Translations under genes and position numbers: made by a program | DNA from: Stenotrophomonas pavanii | Lineage (GTDB): Bacteria > Pseudomonadota > Gammaproteobacteria > Xanthomonadales > Xanthomonadaceae | Assembly (NCBI RefSeq): GCF_900101175.1 | Contig: NZ_FNFQ01000006.1 | Location: 1-64,000 of the forward strand | DNA: 64,000 bases | Direction: 5' to 3' | Notes under the pieces: model-generated | The model's database searches: none | The model's input: only the letters and a program-made list of their open reading frames with translations | What the model was told of the DNA's origin: nothing | Shown here: positions 33,975-47,880 of the stretch, piece by piece | How positions within the stretch are numbered: position 1 is the first letter of the stretch | Layout: each line of letters begins with the position of its first letter

Positions 33975-34988
33975 TCAGCGGCTGCCGACCCGCACCGTAT
34001 CGCCCTCGCGCCGCACCACGAAACGCGGGTCGCGCTCGAGGAAGGCCTGCAGCGCACCGATGCGATGCGCATCGAGACTGCCGGACAACCGTGCCGATGC
34101 CGCGCCTTCGTCCAGCACGCGCACCTGCACCTGGTTGTGCCGATTGAAGGCAGCAGCCACTTCGTCCAGGCGCTCGTCAAGGAAGGACACTTTGCGCTGC
34201 TGCCAGTCCAGCAGCATCGACAGTGGCATGTCCAATGACTCCACCGCATGGCTGCGCGCGTCGACCTGTACCACCCGGCCCTGCCCCAACTGGGCCAGGC
34301 GGCGGGCGCCCGCGCCCTGGCTCCAGACCTCGACCTCGCCGGAAACCACACCGATGCGCGTGCTCTGCAGCCGTCGCGACACGTCGAAGACGGTGCCGAT
34401 GTCTCGGATCTCCAGGCCGTTCACTTTCACCTCGAACGGACGGCGGTCGCGGGCGATGTCGAACGTGGCCTCACCCTGCAGCAGCTCCACCTGGCGACCG
34501 AACCAGCCCATGCGCACCCGCAGGCGACTGTCCGCGTTCAGTCGCACCTGGGTCTGGTCAGGCAGCACCAGGTCGCGCAGTTCGGCGTGACCGGTGCCAT
34601 GGATCTGCTCGCTCGGCATCATCCAGGGCAGCAGGCCTGCGGCCAGAACGCCGATGCAGGCCGCCGCCATCCTCCAGCGCGCGCGGCCGTAGCGTGGCGT
34701 GGCGCCCGTCGGCGCTGGTGCAGTGCCGAACAAGGGCACGACCTTCGCCGACACCGGCGATGCCACCGGCAACGCTCCGGGCACCTGCGACTGCAGCGCC
34801 TCGCCCACCTGCCGGTGCAACGCGAGAGCACGCAGGTAGGCGCGCACATGCTCGGGCGAGCGCTTCATCCATTCCAGCAACGCAGCGCGTCCCGCTGCAT
34901 CCAGCGTTCCCTCGCGATTGCACAGGAACCAGTGCGCCGCCTCACGGGCGACCTCGTCGTCCAGCCACCGCGATGGATCCCGGTTCAT
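33975..34988 (-). CDS. FecR-type anti-sigma regulator
   Basis: A 337-residue inner-membrane regulator. The cytoplasmic N-terminal part EAAHWFLCNREGTLDAAGRAALLEWM is the DUF4880 sigma-binding region, followed by one transmembrane helix (near residues 98-116), the periplasmic FecR domain (LVLPDQTQVRLNADSRL ...) and a C-terminal domain for STN contact. The ATG overlaps the sigma-factor stop by 4 bp, ensuring balanced synthesis. The frame is open far upstream but that is a shadow of the sigma gene. Confidence 0.92.
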   Translation of the reverse strand: MNRDPSRWLDDEVAREAAHWFLCNREGTLDAAGRAALLEWMKRSPEHVRAYLRALALHRQVGEALQSQVPGALPVASPVSAKVVPLFGTAPAPTGATPRYGRARWRMAAACIGVLAAGLLPWMMPSEQIHGTGHAELRDLVLPDQTQVRLNADSRLRVRMGWFGRQVELLQGEATFDIARDRRPFEVKVNGLEIRDIGTVFDVSRRLQSTRIGVVSGEVEVWSQGAGARRLAQLGQGRVVQVDARSHAVESLDMPLSMLLDWQQRKVSFLDERLDEVAAAFNRHNQVQVRVLDEGAASARLSGSLDAHRIGALQAFLERDPRFVVRREGDTVRVGSR

Positions 34989-35500
34989 GCGCGCTCCCTG
35001 GCGCGCAGCGCCTTCCTGCAGGCTTCCAGCCCCTTGCCGATGTGCTTGCGCACCATGTGCACCGACACCTGCAGCTGCTGGCTGATTCCGGGGCAGTCCA
35101 GCCCGTCGCGGTAGTGCAGTTCCATCACCCGCCGGGTGGTCGCCGGCAGCTGCTCGATGGTGCTGCGGATGTCGTTCCAGCGCTGTGCGCGTTCGAACTC
35201 GCCTTCGATGTCTTCTTCGCTCTTCAATACTTCGGCCAGCAGATCGACGTCTTCCAGTGGCGGCAGCGACGAGCGTGCGCGTGCATGCTCGCGCGCCAGG
35301 TTGGCGGCCACGGTGAACAGGTAGGCTTCCGGATTCTCGACGGCATCGGCGTGCTCGCCGGTGCTGCGCAGCAGGCGCAGGTAGACCTCCTTTGCCAGGT
35401 CTTCGGCATCCTCGCGGGCCGAGCCGCGGCGCAGGAAGAAGCCACGCAGCAGCCGGCGCCGCAGTTCGTAGCGCTGCTCCCAGATCCTCACGCTGTTCAC
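34985..35500 (-). CDS. ECF sigma factor, FecI type
   Basis: A 171-residue sigma factor read from a GTG at 35500 with GGAGGG about 10 bases upstream. Region 2 is LRRGSAREDAEDLAKEVYLRLLR, region 4 is IEQLPATTRRVMELHYRDGLDCPGISQQLQVSVHMVRKHI with a helix-turn-helix. It leads the cluster sigma-FecR-receptor-phoD and presumably activates the receptor promoter when the receptor senses its ligand. An upstream reading-frame extension is proline- and glycine-rich and not sigma-like. Confidence 0.92.
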   Translation of the reverse strand: MNSVRIWEQRYELRRRLLRGFFLRRGSAREDAEDLAKEVYLRLLRSTGEHADAVENPEAYLFTVAANLAREHARARSSLPPLEDVDLLAEVLKSEEDIEGEFERAQRWNDIRSTIEQLPATTRRVMELHYRDGLDCPGISQQLQVSVHMVRKHIGKGLEACRKALRARERA

Positions 35501-35635
35501 GGCCGGCCAACCCTCCGCAGGCTGGAAAGCCCCGCAGGGTGACGGTCGTCGATGACAGGGGCGTTTCAGCGAGCGGCGGGCAACCGCTAGACTGCCGCCC
35601 CCGCCACCGCGGCGACCCGCACAAGGAGTGCTCCA

Positions 35636-35935
35636 ATGAACGCACGCACCGCCATCAATACCCTCAGCAGCCTGCTGTTCCTGCTGCTGGTTGCGCACAC
35701 CACGGCCTACCAGCAGCAGATGTGGCCGCCCAGCCGGGTCGTCCACGTGCATCCGGTCGTCGTCGCCCTCGCCTACGCGCTTGGGCTGCTGACGCTGCTG
35801 CTGTGGATCGCCGGCCCGCGTGCGCCGGAGACCACCCAGCGGCTGGCGCGCGGGCTGCCCATCGTTGCCTGGTGCCTGCTGGCCATCGGCGTGGCGATCA
35901 TTCCGGTGTTCTTTCCCGGCCTGCTCCCGGGCTGA
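35636..35935 (+). CDS. small three-helix membrane protein, unknown
   Basis: Family not recognised. The 99-residue product has hydrophobic stretches near residues 8-22, 40-60 and 75-95 separated by short polar loops (TTAYQQQMWPPSRVVHVHP; GPRAPETTQRLARG). The ATG is preceded by AAGGAG with a suitable spacing. Divergent from the sigma factor. The gap that follows, up to aceE, shows only GC-rich sequence and no clear gene. Confidence 0.7.
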   Translation: MNARTAINTLSSLLFLLLVAHTTAYQQQMWPPSRVVHVHPVVVALAYALGLLTLLLWIAGPRAPETTQRLARGLPIVAWCLLAIGVAIIPVFFPGLLPG

Positions 35936-36178
35936 TCGGTTGGCACGACCGGCGCACTGCCGATGATACGGCGCGCGGCGCCAACCCCGGCTTTGCAGAG
36001 ACCCAAGCCCGCGCCGCCTATCGACGCCGGCCGCGCGGGCCTAGGCTGGCGCTCTCGGTGACCGCCACGGTCGCCCTTCGCGTCACGGCCCCGCCGTTGC
36101 GACCCCGCTCCAGTGCTGTGCGCCCTGCCGGTGTTGTCGCCCCGGTGGATGTCCGACCGGCGCCCTCTGGAGACAGCC

Positions 36179-38851
<2,673 letters not shown>

Positions 38852-38858
38852 GACAGCC

Positions 38859-38893
38859 GTGTTCACCACGCCCGTCGCGGGCGTGGTGAACAC
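38859..38893. terminator. 35-bp perfect hairpin between convergent genes
   Basis: Perfect 16-bp stem GTGTTCACCACGCCCG with a TCG loop, 8 bp after aceE and just before the 3' end of the next gene. No T-run on either side, so it may act as a rho-dependent boundary or 3' protecting hairpin. Confidence 0.6.
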
Positions 38894-38900
38894 CGCAACG

Positions 38901-39383
38901 CTACGGCATGCGCTTGAACAGGTTCGTCTGCAGGATCGGTGTACCGTCGTGGGCGTAGAACGCCTTGGTCTCGGTCATCGTCGCGTGGTCATCGGCCACC
39001 GTGTAGATGCGGGTGGAGGCCGGCGTGCCGTGGTCCACCAGCTGCATCACCAGCGTATTCGGCGCCGGCAGTTTCAGGTTGGCCTTGTCCGCGCCGTAGG
39101 TGCCGGACAAGGCACCCGGCGTGCCATCCAGCGCCAACGTGCCGTCGGACTTCATGGTCTTGCCGTCGTGCAGGACGATGTCCACGTGCGAGCTCCAGCG
39201 GCCCCCCCCGGCATCCCTGAACTCCAGCACCACCCGCTTCGGGCGCTGCGCTTCGGGTAATGCCGAGGTCGCTGTATCCAGCGACCAGCGCCCCAGCAGT
39301 GGCGAGGGGGATGCCTCCCCGGCCAGTGCCGACGCGATCGGCAGCGAGCACGCACACAACAACACCGCGGACAACAGCTTCAT
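38901..39383 (-). CDS. periplasmic protein of unknown function
   Basis: Family not recognised. A 160-residue product beginning MKLLSAVLLCACSLPIASALAGEA, a signal peptide with likely cleavage after ALA. The mature part looks like an all-beta domain (LLGRWSLDT..., RVVLEFRDAGGGRW, TLVMQLVDHG, ATMTETKAFYAHDG), reminiscent of small lipocalin-like secreted proteins. Divergent from the ZnuD-like receptor, so Zur could control both. Confidence 0.75.
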   Translation of the reverse strand: MKLLSAVLLCACSLPIASALAGEASPSPLLGRWSLDTATSALPEAQRPKRVVLEFRDAGGGRWSSHVDIVLHDGKTMKSDGTLALDGTPGALSGTYGADKANLKLPAPNTLVMQLVDHGTPASTRIYTVADDHATMTETKAFYAHDGTPILQTNLFKRMP

Positions 39384-39513
39384 ACGTTGCTCCGTTCCAG
39401 TGGAGAAGGCACTGCATTGACGGGTGGCGGGGGCAGCGCCTCGGATCGTGCACGGCATCGGCGGGCCGCGCAAGGCGCGGGCGACACGCGGCGCCCCCCC
39501 TTCTTGTCCACCC

Positions 39514-39536
39514 AAAGAGTTACGTTATAACATTTC
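39514..39536. promoter_or_regulatory. probable Zur box
   Basis: The right half TATAACATTTC (39526-39536) is identical to the Zur consensus half-site of gammaproteobacteria; the left half matches at about 6 of 11 positions. It ends 23 bp before the receptor ATG and contains TATAAC, a possible -10, so binding would block transcription when zinc is plentiful. Confidence 0.55.
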
Positions 39537-39559
39537 ACTTCACCTTCACGGATCGCATC

Positions 39560-41890
39560 ATGCGTCGCCACCTGCTTGCCTCAGCCATTCTGTTCGCCGT
39601 CCACACCGCCCACGCTGCGGACGCGCCCACCCTCCCCACCCTCCAGGTCCAGGCCTCCCCGCCCTCGCGCATCGACAGCCGGGTCACGGTCGACAATCCG
39701 CAGGGACAGAACCGCACCCTCGGCGGCCTGCTCGAACACGTCTCCGGCGTGCAGAGCAGTGCCTTCGGGCCGAACGCGGGCGCCCCGGTCATCCGCAGCC
39801 TCAGCGGCAATCGCGTGCAGATCCTGCAGGACGGCCAGTCCATCCTCGGCATGAACGCGATCAGCGGCGACATCAACATTCCGTTCGATCCCCTGTTCGT
39901 GCGCAGCGTCACCGTCAACAAGTCCTCGGACACCGTGCGCTATGGCGGCAATGCGATCGGCGGCAGCGTGGACATCGATTCGGGCCTGATCCCGCGCAGC
40001 ATGGAGGACAAGGACCAGTCGATGGAACTGGTTTTGCGCAAGGGCTTCAATGCCGCCGACGCGCAGGGCTTCCGCATGAACTTCAACAACCAGCGCAACC
40101 TCTCGACCAACCTGCAGGTCTCGCGCCAGCGCATCTCGCACTACGACATCCCCGGCAACAGCAAGGCCGCCGTCTGCAACACCCGCCTGTTCCCGCCGAC
40201 CGGCGGCGTCAACTCGGCGCTGGCCGACAGCTGCCAGAAGGAGGCACGCGTCCAGCAGATCTACAACAAGGCCTCGCAGCCCTACATCGACCAGTTCATG
40301 ACCGAAAACCCGGACTGGGCCGATGGTGATTTCTCGTTCTACACCAACAGCCCGACCTCGGTCTGGCAGCGCCGCACCTATATCAACCCGGTCAACCCGG
40401 CCTATGTCGCCGGCACGCCGTCGTATGTGCAGAAGCAGATCAACAACGATGTAACGCCCGATTACCATCACCGGTTGGGCAACAGCTATGCGCGCAGTTC
40501 GCAGATGGCCGCCGGCTCGACCCTGTTCTTCGATCGCGGCTACGTCGGTGTCAGCATCGATGCCAAGGACAGCGAGTACGGCGTGCCGGGCTTTTCGATG
40601 CAGAACCTGTCATTCGGTTCGAACTACGCCGACGGCCTGCCGGTGGGCGTGGTGATCAGGCAGGAGCGCTACGCGCTGGAAGCCCTGCTGCGCGATCCGC
40701 TGCCGTGGTTCGAGCGTGCGGAACTCCGGGTTTCCAGGCTGGACAACACCTCGGGCGAGCGGCTGGGCGCCACCAGGGCCAACGACTACGATTTCGAGAG
40801 CACCCAGGCCGAAATGCTGCTCAGCCATCAACGCATCGGCCCGCTCAGCGGCCTGCTCGGCTTCAGCCACCAGTCGCGTGACGTCACCGGCAGCGGCTCG
40901 CAACGCTACCTGCCCGACGTCGACACCCGCAGCAATGCGGTGTTCATGAAGGAAACGCTGGACTTCGGCTGGGTCGCGTTCGATGCCGGCGTACGCCAGG
41001 AGCGGACCGATCACACGCTTCAACCCAGCCGCTTCAGGACCGCGCGCAATGCCGCCAACACGAAACTGCAGGATCGCGCCTACCGGCTCAACAGCTACAG
41101 CCTGGGTTCCTATGTGGAGCTTGGCCCCTTGTTCGCCGCCAAGCTGCGCTACGCGTCCTCGCAGCGCGCACCGGAGATCAACGAACTGTATGCCAGCAAC
41201 GCGCACTATTCGGTGATGACCCAGGAAGAAGGCAACCAGAACCTGGAGCCGGAACGCGCGAAGAACCTCGAACTGACCGGCCTGTTCCACATTGGAGGTT
41301 TCGAGCTGTCGGCCACCGCCTACCGGATGAAGTACGAGAACTATCTCTACCTTGGCTACTCCGGCCTGCAGACCGCCAACCGCCTTCCGTTGAAGTACTG
41401 GAAGCAGACCGACACCACGGTGAAGGGGTTCGAGATCGACGCATCGCAGGCACTGGATCTGGGTCGATACGGCACATTGAACGTCTCCGCCTTCGCCGAC
41501 CTGGTGAAGAACAAGGCCGATCACCCTGATTCGCTGCGCGCCCACAACGATGGCGAGTACCTGCCGAACATGCCGACCAACCGCTACGGTGCCAGCCTGC
41601 AGTGGCAGCGCCAGGGCTGGAGGGCGCAGCTGTCCAGCACGTACTACGGCACGCAGAAACACCTCGGCCGCAACGTCAGCGAAGAAGTGCCGCTGGATGC
41701 ATTCAACCTGGTCGACCTGCAGGTCAGCCGTGAACTTCCGGTGCGCAACAGTTACGTCGCCGGCATGGAGGTGTTCGTCAACGGCAGCAACCTGCTCAAT
41801 GAGGAAGCGCGTCCACACAACTCGCCGCTGAAATACATCGCGCCGTTGCCGGGGCGTGGTTTCCAGGTCGGTGTGACGGTACGGCTCTGA
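39560..41890 (+). CDS. TonB-dependent receptor, ZnuD-like (zinc uptake)
   Basis: A 776-residue outer-membrane receptor with signal peptide ending AVHTAHAA. The plug has GGLLEHVSGVQSSAFGPNAG and APVIRSLSGNRVQILQDGQ, the pattern of ZnuD. The C-terminus HNSPLKYIAPLPGRGFQVGV also resembles ZnuD ends. Two cysteines near residues 205 and 227 may close an extracellular loop. The upstream Zur-type box supports zinc-starvation expression. A different metal or haem ligand cannot be excluded. Confidence 0.82.
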   Translation: MRRHLLASAILFAVHTAHAADAPTLPTLQVQASPPSRIDSRVTVDNPQGQNRTLGGLLEHVSGVQSSAFGPNAGAPVIRSLSGNRVQILQDGQSILGMNAISGDINIPFDPLFVRSVTVNKSSDTVRYGGNAIGGSVDIDSGLIPRSMEDKDQSMELVLRKGFNAADAQGFRMNFNNQRNLSTNLQVSRQRISHYDIPGNSKAAVCNTRLFPPTGGVNSALADSCQKEARVQQIYNKASQPYIDQFMTENPDWADGDFSFYTNSPTSVWQRRTYINPVNPAYVAGTPSYVQKQINNDVTPDYHHRLGNSYARSSQMAAGSTLFFDRGYVGVSIDAKDSEYGVPGFSMQNLSFGSNYADGLPVGVVIRQERYALEALLRDPLPWFERAELRVSRLDNTSGERLGATRANDYDFESTQAEMLLSHQRIGPLSGLLGFSHQSRDVTGSGSQRYLPDVDTRSNAVFMKETLDFGWVAFDAGVRQERTDHTLQPSRFRTARNAANTKLQDRAYRLNSYSLGSYVELGPLFAAKLRYASSQRAPEINELYASNAHYSVMTQEEGNQNLEPERAKNLELTGLFHIGGFELSATAYRMKYENYLYLGYSGLQTANRLPLKYWKQTDTTVKGFEIDASQALDLGRYGTLNVSAFADLVKNKADHPDSLRAHNDGEYLPNMPTNRYGASLQWQRQGWRAQLSSTYYGTQKHLGRNVSEEVPLDAFNLVDLQVSRELPVRNSYVAGMEVFVNGSNLLNEEARPHNSPLKYIAPLPGRGFQVGVTVRL

Positions 41891-41902
41891 AGACCGGCCA
41901 TA

Positions 41903-41940
41903 AAGAAAAACGCCTGCAGATCGAGGATCTGCAGGCGCTT
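41903..41940 (-). terminator. intrinsic terminator of tRNA-Ser
   Basis: Perfect 12-bp stem CGCCTGCAGATC / GATCTGCAGGCG (41911-41937) with a GAG loop. On the minus strand a TTTTTC tract follows. The plus-strand side also ends in CTTCTTT, so it may serve the receptor gene as well. Confidence 0.85.
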
Positions 41941-41949
41941 CTTTGTATC

Positions 41950-42042
41950 TGGCGGAGTGAGAGGGATTCGAACCCTCGATAGAGCTTTTGACCCTATACT
42001 CCCTTAGCAGGGGAGCCCCTTCGGCCACTCGGGCATCACTCC
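41950..42042 (-). tRNA. tRNA-Ser(GCU)
   Basis: A 93-nt serine tRNA with long variable arm: acceptor GGAGTGA / TCACTCC, anticodon stem CTCCC / GGGAG with anticodon GCU (reads AGC and AGU), T-loop GTTCGAATC, encoded CCA. It lies downstream of csrA, as in E. coli where serV follows csrA. Confidence 0.97.
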
Positions 42043-42120
42043 GGGGTTTTCTCCGCGTCTGGTGCGGTGCACCTCAGCGGGGCGTGAATCATAACGTTAA
42101 TCGAGTGCGAAGGTAAAGCG

Positions 42121-42324
42121 TTATTCGGCAGAATTTTCGCTGCCGGTGCCACCGGCTTCGTCACCGCGCTGGATGCGCTGATAGATCTCTTCGCGGTGCA
42201 CAGCGACGTCCTTCGGTGCAGTGATGCCGATACGCACCTGGTTACCCTTGACGCCAAGCACGGTGACGCTCACCGAGTCACCGATCATCAGGGTTTCGCC
42301 GACGCGGCGAGTCAGGATCAACAT
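42121..42324 (-). CDS. csrA: carbon storage regulator, RNA-binding protein
   Basis: CsrA/RsmA binds GGA motifs in mRNA leaders and controls translation and stability of many transcripts. The 67-residue protein starts [16 protein letters not shown] and has the conserved [22 protein letters not shown] (RNA-binding Arg44 region). The C-terminal tail [10 protein letters not shown] is variable. Upstream, CTTGACG-GAG-CGTCAAG forms a small palindrome that includes a TTGACG -35 candidate. Position between alaS and tRNA-Ser is conserved. Confidence 0.97.
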
Positions 42325-42471
42325 TTTTGTAAGTCTCCATGGAACCGTGTGGAAGGGTATCCCCCACCGGCTTGACGCTCCGTCAAGAAGCGCTACCACG
42401 ACAAAGGGAAAAGATTCGCAATGGTACCGTCAGCCGTCCCGCTCCTACAAGGAGGGGGACGGCCGGGTTCA

Positions 42472-45120
<2,649 letters not shown>

Positions 45121-45229
45121 TGGGGGCTGGCAGTCTGCGGGCCGGCGGGCCCGGACCACCGGCCGCGTTGGCCAGGGTCGCGAGGGACCGCCGAAAACCT
45201 AAAGGGTATCAGGCCCGGCGCCGCCAGTC

Positions 45230-45721
45230 TCAGTCATCCGGGTCATAGCGGGTCGCACGGCGGATGCTGTCGCCGTCGAAGCCCCGCCGGGCCAGCAGAT
45301 CAGCGGCCTTGCGCCGCTGCGCCAGGTCCTGCGGACCCGCCTCGCCGAAGCGCCGACGCACCAGGTCGCGGGCGTTTTCCTGCCAGTCGCCCTCATAGCT
45401 GTCCATCGCTGCGGCAATCGCGCCACTGTCCAGGCCGTGGGTGCCCAGCTCGGCACGGATATGGATCGGCCCATAACCGGTGTTGGCGCGCATCCTCACC
45501 AGGTTCTCGGCGAAACGGGTGTCGTCCTGCCAACCGGCTTCGGTCAGTTTGGCGACAGCGGCCTGCGCGGCTTCGTCTTCAATGCCGCGGGCGGTCAGCT
45601 TGCGGGTGAGTTCCTTGCGCGAATGCTCGCGGCGGACCAGCAGGCCCAGCGCACGTTGCACGGGCGTCTGCTCGCGCGGCCGGCGCTTGCGGCCGGTGGG
45701 AATGTCATCGGCGTCGGACAT
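45230..45721 (-). CDS. recX: recombination regulator RecX
   Basis: RecX binds the RecA filament and limits its extension. The 163-residue protein has the three-helix repeats of the family ([40 protein letters not shown]). The ATG at 45721 is preceded by TTGGAG; a longer frame reaches upstream into the recA-recX hairpin and is not used. Lies 110 bp after recA. Confidence 0.95.
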   Translation of the reverse strand: MSDADDIPTGRKRRPREQTPVQRALGLLVRREHSRKELTRKLTARGIEDEAAQAAVAKLTEAGWQDDTRFAENLVRMRANTGYGPIHIRAELGTHGLDSGAIAAAMDSYEGDWQENARDLVRRRFGEAGPQDLAQRRKAADLLARRGFDGDSIRRATRYDPDD

Positions 45722-45783
45722 CGGTACTCCAAGGGTGGCGCCGTCCGTGGCGCCCTGCCCGTCCCTGGGCGATTCGAACCTGC

Positions 45784-45821
45784 GGGACAGGGCGACGTCA
45801 CTGACGGCGCCGCCCTGCCCC
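45784..45821 (-). terminator. recA-recX attenuator hairpin
   Basis: 11-bp stem with one mismatch (GGGACAGGGCG / CGCCCTGCCCC) just after recA. In E. coli an intergenic hairpin limits recX expression to a few percent of recA; this could do the same. No T-run, so readthrough is expected. Confidence 0.55.
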
Positions 45822-45831
45822 ACAGCAAGCC

Positions 45832-46869
<1,038 letters not shown>

Positions 46870-47072
46870 CGTATTGGTCCTTGCAGAGGTCATGTCGTTG
46901 GGGGTGCTGTCTTTGGGGGTCTTCTTTGCCATGGGTTCACTTTAAGTCGGACGTATCGCACAGGCTGAGATTCTGCCCGGCGCTCTGAAAAGAATTATCG
47001 GACATCCGTACCAACCTCAGTGGAACCAGAGAATCGCCACAAAAGACCGCGGGTAATGCGCTATGGAACAGG

Positions 47073-47708
47073 TCAACGGTTGGGCCGAAGCAGGCCGCAA
47101 TAGAGGCCCTCGATTGCGAAGTCCTGGTCGGGCAGCACCTCGATCGGCTTGTAGTCGGGGTTGCGCGGCAGCAGGCGGATGCGGTCCTTGGCGATCTTCA
47201 GCAGCTTGACGGTGATCTCGTCATCGATGCGGGCCACCACGATCTGCCCGGAATGGGCGTCGCGGGTGCGGTGCACGCCGATCAGGTCGCCGTCGAAGAT
47301 GCCCTCGTCGATCATCGAATCGCCCTGCACCTTCAGCAGGTAGTCCGGCGCCGGCGAGAAGAACACCCGGTCCAGCACCACGAAATCGTCCGAACCGATA
47401 TCCGCGCCGATCGGCAGGCCGGCCGCGACCCGGCCCAGCACCGGCAGGCGCAGCACACTGTCAGGCAGGCCCGGCTCGGCCAGCGTCTCCACCGGCGGTG
47501 CCTGCACCAGGCGGATGCCGCGGGCCTGGCCGGGGATGCGACGGATCGCACCGGCCTGCTCCAGGGCTTCCAGGTGGTACTGGGCCGCGCGCACGCCCTT
47601 GAAGCCGAACGCACGTGCGATTTCAGTCTGCGACGGCGGTGCGCCATCGCTCTCGATACGCTCGGCGATCAACTGCAGGATCGCCTGCTGGGTGTCGGTC
47701 AGGTCCAT
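47073..47708 (-). CDS. lexA: SOS repressor LexA
   Basis: A 211-residue repressor. N-terminal winged helix (SQTEIARAFGFKGVRAAQYHLEALE), self-cleavage site Ala96-Gly97 in LGRVAAGLP, catalytic Ser131 in VQGDSMIDEG and Lys168 in EITVKLLK. Its own start codon lies 2 bp from a perfect 19-bp LexA operator, so it is autoregulated. The lexA-recA-recX order is typical of Xanthomonadaceae. Confidence 0.98.
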   Translation of the reverse strand: MDLTDTQQAILQLIAERIESDGAPPSQTEIARAFGFKGVRAAQYHLEALEQAGAIRRIPGQARGIRLVQAPPVETLAEPGLPDSVLRLPVLGRVAAGLPIGADIGSDDFVVLDRVFFSPAPDYLLKVQGDSMIDEGIFDGDLIGVHRTRDAHSGQIVVARIDDEITVKLLKIAKDRIRLLPRNPDYKPIEVLPDQDFAIEGLYCGLLRPNR

Positions 47709-47710
47709 GG

Positions 47711-47744
47711 TTAGTAGTATTACTACTAACGTTCGGATCTGCAA
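47711..47744 (-). promoter_or_regulatory. lexA promoter with perfect LexA operator
   Basis: The operator TTAGTAGTATTACTACTAA (47711-47729) is a perfect palindrome around one base and equals the LexA box known for Xanthomonas. A -35 candidate TTGCAG (47739-47744), 16-bp spacer and -10 TAATAC (47717-47722, inside the operator) place the start of transcription at about 47708-47711, i.e. at or next to the ATG. There is no room for a ribosome-binding site. Confidence 0.8.
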
Positions 47745-47807
47745 GTGCCGGGGCATGCTCGGCGAGCGCGCGAACACCTGGCCGGGCGGCAAAAGCAAAA
47801 GCAAAGG

Positions 47808-47831
47808 CAGCCGGCCAGCGGTCGGCTCTAC
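47808..47831 (-). repeat. SMAG element
   Basis: Minus-strand GTAGAGCCGACCGCTGGCC with stem GCCGaCC / GGcCGGC, in the ubiB-lexA gap. Confidence 0.75.
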
Positions 47832-47851
47832 GGGAATCGCTGCGCGATTCC

Positions 47852-47880
47852 GCGGCAAGCACGCTAGGCGTGCTTGCCGC
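47852..47880. terminator. 29-bp perfect hairpin containing the ubiB stop codon
   Basis: 13-bp perfect stem GCGGCAAGCACGC / GCGTGCTTGCCGC with a TAG loop that overlaps the ubiB stop. A second hairpin GGAATCG / CGATTCC follows at 47834-47850. Together with the SMAG element they probably close the ubiB transcript before lexA. Confidence 0.6.

Noticed and set aside
35539..35558. Possible Pho box upstream of the FecI-type sigma gene (CTGTCAT and CCGTCAC on the minus strand)
   Set aside because: The two half-sites are spaced 13 bp apart, not 11, and the second matches poorly; too weak to call.
45768..45785. T-loop-like GATTCGAACC between recA and recX, resembling part of a tRNA on the minus strand
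   Set aside because: No matching T-stem, acceptor or anticodon arm can be drawn around it.
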